Below are positions 7,152-14,664 of a DNA stretch of 21,109 bases, in pieces. This DNA is from Clostridia bacterium (lineage in GTDB: Bacteria > Bacillota > Clostridia > Peptostreptococcales > Anaerovoracaceae). Positions within the stretch are counted from its first letter, which is position 1, and each line of letters begins with the position of its first letter. The notes under the pieces are model-generated. The model was given only the letters and a program-made list of their open reading frames with translations. It was not told where the DNA came from and searched no databases. The stretch spans positions 1 to 21,109 of the forward strand of contig CAAEEA010000032.1 in assembly GCA_900754795.1 (NCBI GenBank), written 5' to 3'. The translations under genes and the position numbers were made by a program.

Positions 7152-7187
7152 ACGCAGAAAGGACACCGGCGGTGTCCTTTCTGCGTT
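7151..7187 (+). terminator. Perfect 17-bp hairpin abutting tRNA-Arg, likely terminator
   Basis: The stem 7151-7167 pairs perfectly with 7171-7187 across the loop GGC. Its first base is the final A of the tRNA CCA end. On the plus strand it is followed by TTAATGCTGATTTTA, so there is no clean T run right after the stem. It lies between the convergent tRNA-Arg and acetyltransferase genes and could serve both. Termination is inferred from position and stem strength. Confidence 0.6.
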
Positions 7188-7224
7188 AATGCTGATTTTA
7201 CGTTTCTCTCAGCGTTACCGTTGT

Positions 7225-7704
7225 CTACTTTTTTCCCATTTCCAGCAATGACTGACCGTCTACACGGAACATGGTCCATTCAGTCATTTCTGTAGCTCCC
7301 AGCTTCTTATAAAAATTGATCGCAGATTCGTTCCACTTGAGACATACCCATTCAAAACGGCCGTAGCCTCTTTCGACAGCGATCTGCGCCAGCTTTTTAA
7401 GCGACTTCTCACCGTAGCCGCGTCCCCGGTACTCTTTGAGAATGAACAGATCCTCCAGATAAAGTCCCGGACGGCACAGAAAAGTGGAAAAGTTGTTAAA
7501 GAAGCAGACATAGCCGATGTTTACACCGTCTTCCTGTATCAGAAGCATCTCCAGCTTCTTTTCTTCAAGAATCCAGTGTATAAGCAGTTCTTCCGTGGCA
7601 ACAAGCTGATCCGTGAGTTTTTCATACTCCGCCATGGCGGTTATCAGGCGGAGGAGTTCCTTCGCGTCGCCTTTTTCAAATTCTTTAAACCTGAGTTCAG
7701 CCAT
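7225..7704 (-). CDS. GNAT family N-acetyltransferase (diamine/thialysine acetyltransferase-like)
   Basis: The 159-residue protein is one complete GNAT domain. The acetyl-CoA loop reads YRGRGYGEKSLKKL (about 94-107), preceded by the strand YLEDLFILKEY. The C-terminal part has the GNAT ending WNESAINFYKKLGATEMTEW. The stretch FEWVCLKWNESAINFYKKLG is characteristic of the spermidine/spermine (SSAT) and thialysine acetyltransferase branch, so a polyamine or other primary amine is a reasonable acceptor, though not proven. The gene is the last of a tightly packed operon, 20 bases after the hydrogenase gene, with ribosome site AAGGAGGT before the ATG. Any link to hydrogen metabolism is not obvious. 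Confidence 0.88.
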   Translation of the reverse strand: MAELRFKEFEKGDAKELLRLITAMAEYEKLTDQLVATEELLIHWILEEKKLEMLLIQEDGVNIGYVCFFNNFSTFLCRPGLYLEDLFILKEYRGRGYGEKSLKKLAQIAVERGYGRFEWVCLKWNESAINFYKKLGATEMTEWTMFRVDGQSLLEMGKK

Positions 7705-7724
7705 TTTGTACCTCCTTTTAACGA

Positions 7725-9164
7725 TCAGAAGATGTTGATATTTTTCTTTACGTTAGGCAGTATTTCGGTGGCCGTGGCTTCCTCGATATGATCCTCCATT
7801 TCTTCCGGGGCGTCCTCATATCTTACAAGGTTGCCGCTTCCTCCGATACATCCGCCAACGCAGGCCATTCCCTCTATGAAATTGTTCGGCAGGATTCCCT
7901 TGGACGCTTTGAGCAGAGCCATCTTGCACTTATCTATCCCGTCGCATACGATCGGATTATATTCAAAATCATCCACTTTAAGTTCCTTGAGCATCTGTTC
8001 CACTGCCGCTGCGACTCCCCCGGTGGTGGCGAACATGCGGCCGTAATAAGAAGCCTGGTTCCAGTCTGTCCATTTGAGGTCTTTAAGCTCTATGTTCTTG
8101 CTGTCAAAGAGAGCCTGCAATTCCTCAAAAGTCAGCGCGTAATCCACATACCGGCTGACAGTGTCCTTCTTCACTTCGGCTTTTTTGGCTATGCACGGTC
8201 CGATAAACACTATCTTTGACTTTGGTCTGCTCTTTTTAACGTGCTTTGCCAGTTCCGCCATAGGGGAAAGGTTGTGGGATATGTGAGGAATCATCTTTGG
8301 ATGTTTTGTCTCGATGTATTTTACGAAAGCCGGGCAGCATGAAGATGTGAGGAATCCTTTTTCTTTAAGCTCCAGTCCTTCTTTGTAAGCTACCATTTCG
8401 GCTCCCACCGCCACTTCGAGAACCTGTGAAAATCCGAGTTCTTTTATCCCTGTAATAACCTGCCCCAAAGAGGCGTACAGGAACTGGCTCGCTATAGACG
8501 GAGCTACTATGGCTATCACCTTTTCGTCCTCAGGTTTTTCTTCGGCGGCCTGTATTTCTTTTATGACGCTTACTATACTCGAAACATCTACCGTTGCTCC
8601 GAACGGGCAGTGATAAACGCAGGCGCCGCAGTTGATACACGCGTCATAATCTATGGAAGCCTCTCCTCCGGGTCCCATGGAAATCGCGTTTACCTTGCAG
8701 GCTCTTTCACACGGTCTCTGGAAATTATGAATGGCGCTGTACTGGCACGCTTTGGCGCAGCGTCCGCATTCTACGCATTTGGATTTATCTATGTGCGCGT
8801 GCTGATGCTCGTCTATTATTATGGCGTCTCTCTTGCATGAAGCCACACAGCTGTGAGCGAGGCATCCGCGGCACAGATCAGTTACCACATATCCGGCCTC
8901 CGGACATTCGTCGCAGGCTATATCTATGACCTGTACGATATGGTCATTGTTTTTGCTGCCTCCCAGCGCCAGTCTTATCCTCTCGGCAACAACGGCCCTG
9001 TCCTTATATATGCAGCATGTCTGAGGAGGCTCATCTTTGGGTATAACGTTGCTTGCTATCTCGTTAAACTCGGCAAAAGCGTCATTTCCCTTCCATGTCT
9101 GATAAGCTACCTCTCTGAGAACATTGTATTTTGTTTCCTGAACCTTGTTGTCAAATAATTTCAA
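7725..9164 (-). CDS. [FeFe] hydrogenase, monomeric, group B-like
   Basis: This 479-residue iron-sulfur enzyme makes or uses H2 in the cytoplasm. The N-terminal part carries many cysteines: C84/C87, C98/C101/C106/C110, C130/C133/C136/C140, C152/C156 and C176/C179/C182/C186, enough for several [4Fe-4S] clusters. The H-cluster domain has the three signature loops: TSSCCPAF at 273-280 (L1), GPCIAKKAE at 322-330 (L2) and EGMACVGGCIGG at 431-442 (L3). L1 and L2 differ slightly from the group A forms TSCCPxW and MPCxxKxxE, and the length and layout fit the group B monomers of clostridia. The start is TTG at 9164 after AGGGGGAAAG; the next in-frame Met lies far inside the cluster region. It sits between an NhaC antiporter gene (19-base gap) and a GNAT gene. 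Maturases are not in the window. Confidence 0.93.
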   Translation of the reverse strand: MKLFDNKVQETKYNVLREVAYQTWKGNDAFAEFNEIASNVIPKDEPPQTCCIYKDRAVVAERIRLALGGSKNNDHIVQVIDIACDECPEAGYVVTDLCRGCLAHSCVASCKRDAIIIDEHQHAHIDKSKCVECGRCAKACQYSAIHNFQRPCERACKVNAISMGPGGEASIDYDACINCGACVYHCPFGATVDVSSIVSVIKEIQAAEEKPEDEKVIAIVAPSIASQFLYASLGQVITGIKELGFSQVLEVAVGAEMVAYKEGLELKEKGFLTSSCCPAFVKYIETKHPKMIPHISHNLSPMAELAKHVKKSRPKSKIVFIGPCIAKKAEVKKDTVSRYVDYALTFEELQALFDSKNIELKDLKWTDWNQASYYGRMFATTGGVAAAVEQMLKELKVDDFEYNPIVCDGIDKCKMALLKASKGILPNNFIEGMACVGGCIGGSGNLVRYEDAPEEMEDHIEEATATEILPNVKKNINIF

Positions 9165-9183
9165 TTATCTTTCCCCCTAAACA

Positions 9184-10518
9184 TTACATTGGCGATTGAA
9201 TCTGCTGCCTGTCGCTGAACCATTTTTTCTTTGTAAACAGATAGCACAGCGGCACGGCGTACATGTATATTGCAAACGGCAGTGAACTCACGCCCGCTCC
9301 GAGGAGCGCCAGCGGCACGCTGCATCCGATTGACCACGGTATGTAACAGGCAATGAGTATTACCGAATTTTCCAGATCTATGGCGAGTTCTTCCTTAGTT
9401 CCTCCGCCGTCAAGGTACGGCTGCTTCATCAGGTCGCAGCACATCAGCGTTCCGATAGTCTGATTGCAGAAAGTGGCCGCTATCCCTATGCTCATAAAGA
9501 ACATTACCGCGAACCTGCCTGCTCTGGTGCATGCTCTGCTGAGTCTGTCCTGAAGGGACAGAAGCATTCCCGTACCGTTGAATATTCCGGAGTAAGTGCT
9601 GGAAATGATCAGGATCCCCACGATCTCCAGCATAGATACAAGCCCTCCTCCGTTTAATATCGTTCCGAGGCCTTCACTTTCCGACTGATAACCCATGACG
9701 CAAATATGCATAACATCCGTCACAGGCGTTCCCTGCACGAGGCAGGCCACAAGTATACCGCTTATTATGCTCGCGGTCATCGCTTTCAGCACTCCTACTT
9801 TGAAGAGCGGCAGGGCGATCATCAGTACCGCCGGTATAAAAGACCAGAAAGAAATGGCAAACTCATTTTCAAAGGAAGTAACCATATCCTGATCCACATG
9901 GCTTATGGGGTTCATTACCGAAAGAACCGTATAAGCCGCGGCGGCTATAACAAACGGCAGGACTGCCGTTTTGAACATTATCTTTACATTGTCGTATATC
10001 TTCGTGTCCGTTATCCCGGCTACCATGTTGGCGCTTGAGGATACGGGAGAACATCTGTCTCCGAAATAGACTCCGGACATGACTACTCCGGCCGCGATGA
10101 CGGGATCTACCCCGCCGCTCCTCGCCAGAGCCATGAATATAACTCCCACCGTTCCCGCTATTCCGAAAGAAGTTCCGATAGCATAGCTGAGAAGACAGCA
10201 CAGCAGAAACGTCACTATAAGAAATGTGGGCGGCAATATCACTTTCATTCCGTAATACACAAACACGGTTATGGTTCCCGAAACCCGCCATACAGCGGTA
10301 AGCAGGCCTATCACCAGCATTACTTCTATAACAACGATAGAATCTATTATACCTTTTTTGCTCATCACAGCCATGCTTCCGAGAGAAAATCCCCTTATCC
10401 TGCCTACGACAAGAAAAGCCGCCAGCCCGACTAAAAGGGGCGGTATCATGGAATATCCCATTATTACAGAAACAAGCATAGACGCGACAAATATTCCAAA
10501 AGCGATAAAAAGATCCAC
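9184..10518 (-). CDS. NhaC family Na+/H+ antiporter
   Basis: The product is a polytopic membrane protein of 444 residues with about eleven hydrophobic segments. It carries the NhaC-family stretch SGVYFGDRCSPVSSSANM, the repeat-like GGGLVSMLEIVGILIISSTY and a second conserved block around FCNQTIGTLM. The family exchanges Na+ (or organic substrate pairs such as malate/lactate in MleN) against protons. I chose GTG at 10518, seven bases after AAAGGG, because translation then begins right at the first membrane helix (DLFIAFGIF). The upstream in-frame GTG at 10566 lies within a few bases of the predicted transcription start and has no ribosome site. It is the first gene of the hydrogenase operon. 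It might help expel Na+ or balance protons during fermentation. Confidence 0.88.
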   Translation of the reverse strand: MDLFIAFGIFVASMLVSVIMGYSMIPPLLVGLAAFLVVGRIRGFSLGSMAVMSKKGIIDSIVVIEVMLVIGLLTAVWRVSGTITVFVYYGMKVILPPTFLIVTFLLCCLLSYAIGTSFGIAGTVGVIFMALARSGGVDPVIAAGVVMSGVYFGDRCSPVSSSANMVAGITDTKIYDNVKIMFKTAVLPFVIAAAAYTVLSVMNPISHVDQDMVTSFENEFAISFWSFIPAVLMIALPLFKVGVLKAMTASIISGILVACLVQGTPVTDVMHICVMGYQSESEGLGTILNGGGLVSMLEIVGILIISSTYSGIFNGTGMLLSLQDRLSRACTRAGRFAVMFFMSIGIAATFCNQTIGTLMCCDLMKQPYLDGGGTKEELAIDLENSVILIACYIPWSIGCSVPLALLGAGVSSLPFAIYMYAVPLCYLFTKKKWFSDRQQIQSPM

Positions 10519-10578
10519 TTTAATACCCTTTCTGCGTTTATAATTATTTACTTTCCGAGGCGGCACATCGCCATAATG

Positions 10579-10607
10579 ATTATATCACCTGTTTTTAAAT
10601 TAAACAA
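10579..10607 (-). promoter_or_regulatory. Sigma-A promoter of the nhaC-hydrogenase-GNAT operon
   Basis: On the minus strand, TTGTTT (10607-10602), a 17-base spacer and a perfect TATAAT (10584-10579) predict a start near 10572, about 54 bases before the GTG at 10518. The -35 box lies inside an inverted repeat (10600-10626). Confidence 0.75.
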
Positions 10608-10626
10608 TGAGGAAGATATTGTTTAA
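10600..10626. repeat. 9-bp AT-rich inverted repeat over the nhaC -35 box
   Basis: TTAAACAAT at 10600-10608 and its exact complement ATTGTTTAA at 10618-10626 are separated by nine bases. The left arm covers the -35 box, as an operator would. It also lies just past the end of the DUF1275 gene, but the AT-only stem is weak for a terminator. The core TTGTTTAA is not specific to one regulator family. Confidence 0.5.
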
Positions 10627-10646
10627 ACCTATATATTTACGGCATT

Positions 10647-11369
10647 TTAGTGCCCTCTCGGAGTTTCTTCTATATATTCCTGTTCTTTTATTCTGTCCGC
10701 GTAAAGGAGTCCGATGAATACGGCCGTAAGGGGTATCAGCGCCGCCCATATCGCTTTGCCCCTGAAAAGATTGCAAAGCACCGCGGCAAACATGCCTCCG
10801 ACCACAAAGAATGTCAGCATCCTTATATGTATCACAAGTCTTGACCGGTATTCTTCTCTCGATCCCTTTCTGACGGTATTGGAGATAGCTATGCCGATCT
10901 GACGCACGTGGTTGGTACAGAAAGTCGTTGCCATCGGCACTCCTTCAGCCTGCCTGAAAGTGTTGTACTGCATGGAGCACAGGAAGTTTATCGTCACCTG
11001 AGATATCTGATAAGGCGCGGTCTCCGGCACAAACCCCAGAAGGATCACCGCTATCATCTCAATAAGTATGAGCAGGGTGTCCCATCTTATGATATGAGTT
11101 CTCTTTACAGGCCTCGGAACAAGTTCCGAAACTATCGTCCCCAGAAGGTAGGCTGCCATGGGCACAAAATAATACAGCGCTTCCGCAAAGTCTCCTTCGC
11201 CCAGCGCCATGGCCATAAACACGAAGTTTCCCGTCTGGGCGTTGCAGAACACCCCTCCCCTTATGGCAAAAGTGAATACGCCGTAAAATCCCCCGACGAA
11301 CATCAGTGTCGAAAACACCCATCTTTTTTCACATTCAAGGTAGAATTCTTCTTCCTTTGATCTCAGCAT
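10647..11369 (-). CDS. DUF1275 (YoaK) family membrane protein
   Basis: This 240-residue protein has about six membrane helices. It shows the family signatures: an early GGxxxVFTF region, FCNAQTGNFVFMAMALGEGD, and the internal repeat-like block SMQYNTFRQAEGVPMATTFCTNH. Both ends are charged and cytoplasmic. The family is widespread and functionally unassigned; a transport or channel role is often assumed because of its internal symmetry. The start ATG at 11369 follows AGAGGT, only 14 bases after the stop of the sigma-54 activator gene, so the two are almost certainly co-transcribed. That pairing hints at a role in uptake, export or sensing of the substrate of this peptide/amino-acid operon. 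Confidence 0.85.
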   Translation of the reverse strand: MLRSKEEEFYLECEKRWVFSTLMFVGGFYGVFTFAIRGGVFCNAQTGNFVFMAMALGEGDFAEALYYFVPMAAYLLGTIVSELVPRPVKRTHIIRWDTLLILIEMIAVILLGFVPETAPYQISQVTINFLCSMQYNTFRQAEGVPMATTFCTNHVRQIGIAISNTVRKGSREEYRSRLVIHIRMLTFFVVGGMFAAVLCNLFRGKAIWAALIPLTAVFIGLLYADRIKEQEYIEETPRGH

Positions 11370-11383
11370 TTCAAATACCTCTG

Positions 11384-13306
11384 TCAGCCGCGGCTCAGCT
11401 TGCGGTTAAGAGTAACCCTGTCGATCCCCAGAAGCCGCGCCGCCTTCGTCTTATTATACCCGGTCTTCCGGAGCGCCTGTTCTATCAGTTCTTTTTCCGC
11501 CTCTTTAAGAGTTGGCGTCTCATCAGACGTCTGTCCGGAAAACTCCCTGTATGCCCGCGACTGCCTGTCCATTTCCGAAAACAGTCCCGATACTTTGTCC
11601 ATGGTGATCTTTCCCGTTCTCACCAGAGCCGTCATTTTTTCTATAAAACTGTTCATCTCCCGGACGTTCCCGTGCCAGTCGTATTCTTTCATTTTCTGTA
11701 TCACATCATCCCCGATGCCGGTTATGCCGCACTGGAGTTTTTCGTTGATATCAAACAGCGCCTCCTCTATGAGCTCATCCATGTCTTCTTTTCTTTCTCT
11801 CAGAGGAGGTATGTCTATGTTCAGCACATTGAGCCTGTAATACAGGTCTTCTCTGAAATTGCCCTTCATCACTTCTTCAAAGAGATTTTTGTTGGTCGCC
11901 GCTATCACCCGCACGTCTACGGAAATGATCTTGTCATCGCCTACGCGCATTATCTCCTTTTCCTGCAATACGCGGAGAATCTTTGCCTGTACCGTCAGAT
12001 CCATATCCCCGATCTCATCAAGAAATATCGTCCCGGTGTGCGCCGTCTCAAACACGCCTATCTTTCCCTCCCGGCGGGCTCCCGTAAAGGCTCCTGACAC
12101 GTATCCGAAAAGCTCGCTTTCCAGAAGAGTGGGCGAAAAGGCGGAACAGTTTATGGCAAGGAAAGGTTTGCTCTTTCTCATGCTGGCGTTATGTACGGTC
12201 TGAGCAAAGAGTTCCTTGCCTGTGCCGCTCTCTCCTGTTATCAGAACGGTACTGTCGGTTATGGCATAGTGCTTTACCCAGCTTTTAAGCCTCTGTATGG
12301 CAGGGCTGCTTCCCTTTATGTCGTCTATGGTATATTTTGCCTGTAATCCTTTCTGAGCCAGAATACTCCTCACCCTGGAATCATCGCTGATGATCTCATC
12401 CGTCGTCTTCATTCTCATTACAGAACCGAGGTAGCGTTCGCCTATGGACATGGGAACAATGTCGACGAGGATCTTTTTCCCGCCGATCTCATATATTCCC
12501 GTCGGAGATGAAAGCAGTTTCTTCAGATCCGGCGACGTTATGAAAGGCGCGAGGCTCTCAATTTTGCGTCCCGCCGAGCGCCGCCTGTCTATTCTCCATA
12601 TCTCAGCCGCTTTCTGATTGACCGCCGTTACGGTGCCGCTGTCATCATAGGCAATGATACCGACGTCTGAAATATTGGCTATGGTCTCGATCATCTCACG
12701 CTTTTTCTTTTCCTCGTCAAGGAGATCGTACACTTCCAGAGCGTTGAGAAGACTGTCGCGTATACTCGTCTGACTCGAATCCACGGTGGCGTATTCTATA
12801 TCCATGCTGGAAAAAAAGTCATCGTAATGCCCCATGGCTCCGCCGCATATTACGTCTGCTCCATCGTTTACCGCCTGTCTGAAAAAATCATAAAAATCCT
12901 GAAATTTTTCCACGACGTAAGGCCGTACTTCTATGCCCAGCATATTGGCCACAGGCATTATCACATCTATAAATGACCTGCACTCTATCGCCGCCATCCT
13001 GACGTCTTTGCCGGCGTAAGGATATATCGCGCTGAGCACGTCAAATGAAGAAACCGAGATCTCCATGACTTTGAAATCCAGTTTTTTTCTGATCTCCTGA
13101 GCCATGAACCCCCTTGTTATTATGATCTCCTTGCCCTGTTCTCTGAACTGATATATGTAGTTCAAAGACGCTTCTATATTGGCGCCGAATCTGTTGCCGA
13201 CATATTCTATATCTATGTCTATTTCCATCTCTCTTAGGACGCGCTCGTACCGCCCGATCAGTCTCTTGTCGGTGCAGATTATCAGAGCGTTTTCGGCCTT
13301 TTTCAT
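11384..13306 (-). CDS. Sigma-54-dependent transcriptional activator with PrpR-N and PAS domains
   Basis: The 640-residue protein has four parts: a PrpR-type N-terminal sensory domain (about 1-195, with GNRFGANIEASLNYIYQF and the ICGGAMGHY stretch), a PAS domain (about 205-300), an AAA+ domain (about 330-560) and a Fis-type helix-turn-helix (about 598-638, KTKAARLLGIDRVTLNRKL). The AAA+ domain has Walker A GESGTGKE (358-365), the sigma-54 contact loop GAFTGA (405-410) and Walker B TIFLDEIGD. It remodels RNA polymerase-sigma-54 at -24/-12 promoters when a ligand is sensed; PrpR relatives respond to small organic acids or CoA-pathway intermediates. Its ATG overlaps the stop of the M20 peptidase gene (ATGA). 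The likely targets are the flanking catabolic genes, but no full -24/-12 site is seen here. Confidence 0.94.
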   Translation of the reverse strand: MKKAENALIICTDKRLIGRYERVLREMEIDIDIEYVGNRFGANIEASLNYIYQFREQGKEIIITRGFMAQEIRKKLDFKVMEISVSSFDVLSAIYPYAGKDVRMAAIECRSFIDVIMPVANMLGIEVRPYVVEKFQDFYDFFRQAVNDGADVICGGAMGHYDDFFSSMDIEYATVDSSQTSIRDSLLNALEVYDLLDEEKKKREMIETIANISDVGIIAYDDSGTVTAVNQKAAEIWRIDRRRSAGRKIESLAPFITSPDLKKLLSSPTGIYEIGGKKILVDIVPMSIGERYLGSVMRMKTTDEIISDDSRVRSILAQKGLQAKYTIDDIKGSSPAIQRLKSWVKHYAITDSTVLITGESGTGKELFAQTVHNASMRKSKPFLAINCSAFSPTLLESELFGYVSGAFTGARREGKIGVFETAHTGTIFLDEIGDMDLTVQAKILRVLQEKEIMRVGDDKIISVDVRVIAATNKNLFEEVMKGNFREDLYYRLNVLNIDIPPLRERKEDMDELIEEALFDINEKLQCGITGIGDDVIQKMKEYDWHGNVREMNSFIEKMTALVRTGKITMDKVSGLFSEMDRQSRAYREFSGQTSDETPTLKEAEKELIEQALRKTGYNKTKAARLLGIDRVTLNRKLSRG

Positions 13307-14628
13307 CGGTTGTTTCCTCCGGTCACTTCAACTCCGGATTTTTCGGAAGCTCCTATCTCTGCCAGATACGAGGCATATATGCGGCCTGCAAGTACCATGG
13401 CGTCAACGGTTATCCTCTCGTTTTCTTTGTGAGTGGAGTTGTCTTCATCCTCAAACACAGGACCCCAGCATACAAAATTATCCACAGCTTTGGCATATGA
13501 CGTTCCCTGAGCTGTCATAAACCGGTTCCTGTATCCGTATTTTTCATAAATCTCCGCCATCAGGCGCAGAAACTCCATGTTTTCGCTGACTTCCATCGGA
13601 GCCTGATAAGAGATGACTTTTACTTCGTAGCCGTATGTGCCGGAATGCTTTTGGAAAGTCTCTCTGATCTTTTCCTCTGTAGCTGTGAACCACGGCCGCA
13701 GATTGATATTGAGTACAACTTTGCCGTCTCTCATAAAAAGCAGAGTCGGCACTGCTGAAGTCTTTTCCGCAAGGGGATTTTCCGTCATATCCGGCGGATC
13801 TATCCCGAGTCTGACTCCTCCCGGATCTTTTGCCAGCATGTCATTTATAAATCTGACAAAGTTAAATTCCGCTCCCGGCTCCCGGCTTTCGGCCAGCTTT
13901 TCAATAGCGTTCACACCCTCCTGCGGAACGGAGCTGTGGCATCCTACGCCGGTAAAAATCATTTCTTTCTGACCTTTTATCTTCATGACGGCGGTAGAAG
14001 GCACGCTGTTGGCGTTTTCTCCCGCGTGTACATTTTCAATTATATCCGCTTCCGGCTCGCTGAAGATCAGTTCCACATCGCAGTAACCTTTTTCCCGGTT
14101 GTATATGGGGAAAGGTCCGTCGGGAGAATATCCGAATGTCGGGGTCTCAAACTCTTCTTTAAAAGTCCTCATATCATACCATTCCCCTTCTTCAGAAGTT
14201 CCGACTATCAGCCACAGCCTCTTTCTGAGACGGATGTCCAGTTCTTTTATGGCTTTAAACGCGTAGAGACTCATTATGACCGCTCCCTTGTCATCCAGAG
14301 TGCCCCGTCCCCATATGACGCCGTCCTCTACCCTGCCTTCAAAGGGAGGCACTTTCCATTTGCGGAGATCACCTGTTCCGACTACATCTACGTGAGTGAG
14401 AACTCCGACGATTTCTTCTCCCTGCCCTATCTCGACAACTCCGACATCGCCTTTAGACGATTTCTTTGTCTTCATCCCCATCTCTTCAGCAAGGTTCAGG
14501 ACAAAATCAAGGGCTTTCTCTGTTCCCTCACTGTCACCGTTAAGGCTTTCTATGCGGATCAGGGCAGAAATATCTCTCACCATATCGTCCCTGTGTTCGA
14601 TCATATATCTGTCAATTCTGTCACCCAT
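13303..14628 (-). CDS. M20 family metallopeptidase, PepV/Sapep-like dipeptidase
   Basis: The 441-residue protein matches the PepV branch of M20 zinc peptidases, which cleave dipeptides or remove N-terminal residues in the cytoplasm. Metal ligands and catalytic residues are visible: H79 and D81 in LTHVDVV, D112 in GRGTLDDKG, the E146/E147 pair in TSEEGE, D170 in YSPDGPFP, and H400 in STHKENE near the C-terminus. The lid domain (about 185-300) contains GCHSSVPQEGVNA. The ATG at 14628 has a weak ribosome site ten bases away. The gene follows the other M20 gene by 36 bases and its stop overlaps the activator start by four bases. The peptide substrate cannot be read. Confidence 0.9.
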   Translation of the reverse strand: MGDRIDRYMIEHRDDMVRDISALIRIESLNGDSEGTEKALDFVLNLAEEMGMKTKKSSKGDVGVVEIGQGEEIVGVLTHVDVVGTGDLRKWKVPPFEGRVEDGVIWGRGTLDDKGAVIMSLYAFKAIKELDIRLRKRLWLIVGTSEEGEWYDMRTFKEEFETPTFGYSPDGPFPIYNREKGYCDVELIFSEPEADIIENVHAGENANSVPSTAVMKIKGQKEMIFTGVGCHSSVPQEGVNAIEKLAESREPGAEFNFVRFINDMLAKDPGGVRLGIDPPDMTENPLAEKTSAVPTLLFMRDGKVVLNINLRPWFTATEEKIRETFQKHSGTYGYEVKVISYQAPMEVSENMEFLRLMAEIYEKYGYRNRFMTAQGTSYAKAVDNFVCWGPVFEDEDNSTHKENERITVDAMVLAGRIYASYLAEIGASEKSGVEVTGGNNR

Positions 14629-14664
14629 GTGAAGTGTTTCCTTTCTGCTTTGTCTTTGCTTTTA

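Noticed and set aside
10519..10566. Extended NhaC start at GTG 10566
   Set aside because: The predicted transcription start is about six bases upstream, so there is no room for a ribosome site; GTG 10518 has one and starts at the first membrane helix.
11306..12097. 263-codon plus-strand open frame
   Set aside because: It lies opposite the activator and DUF1275 genes, whose domains are clear. Its own translation shows no known motif and a Phe/His/Arg-rich composition typical of antisense shadow frames.
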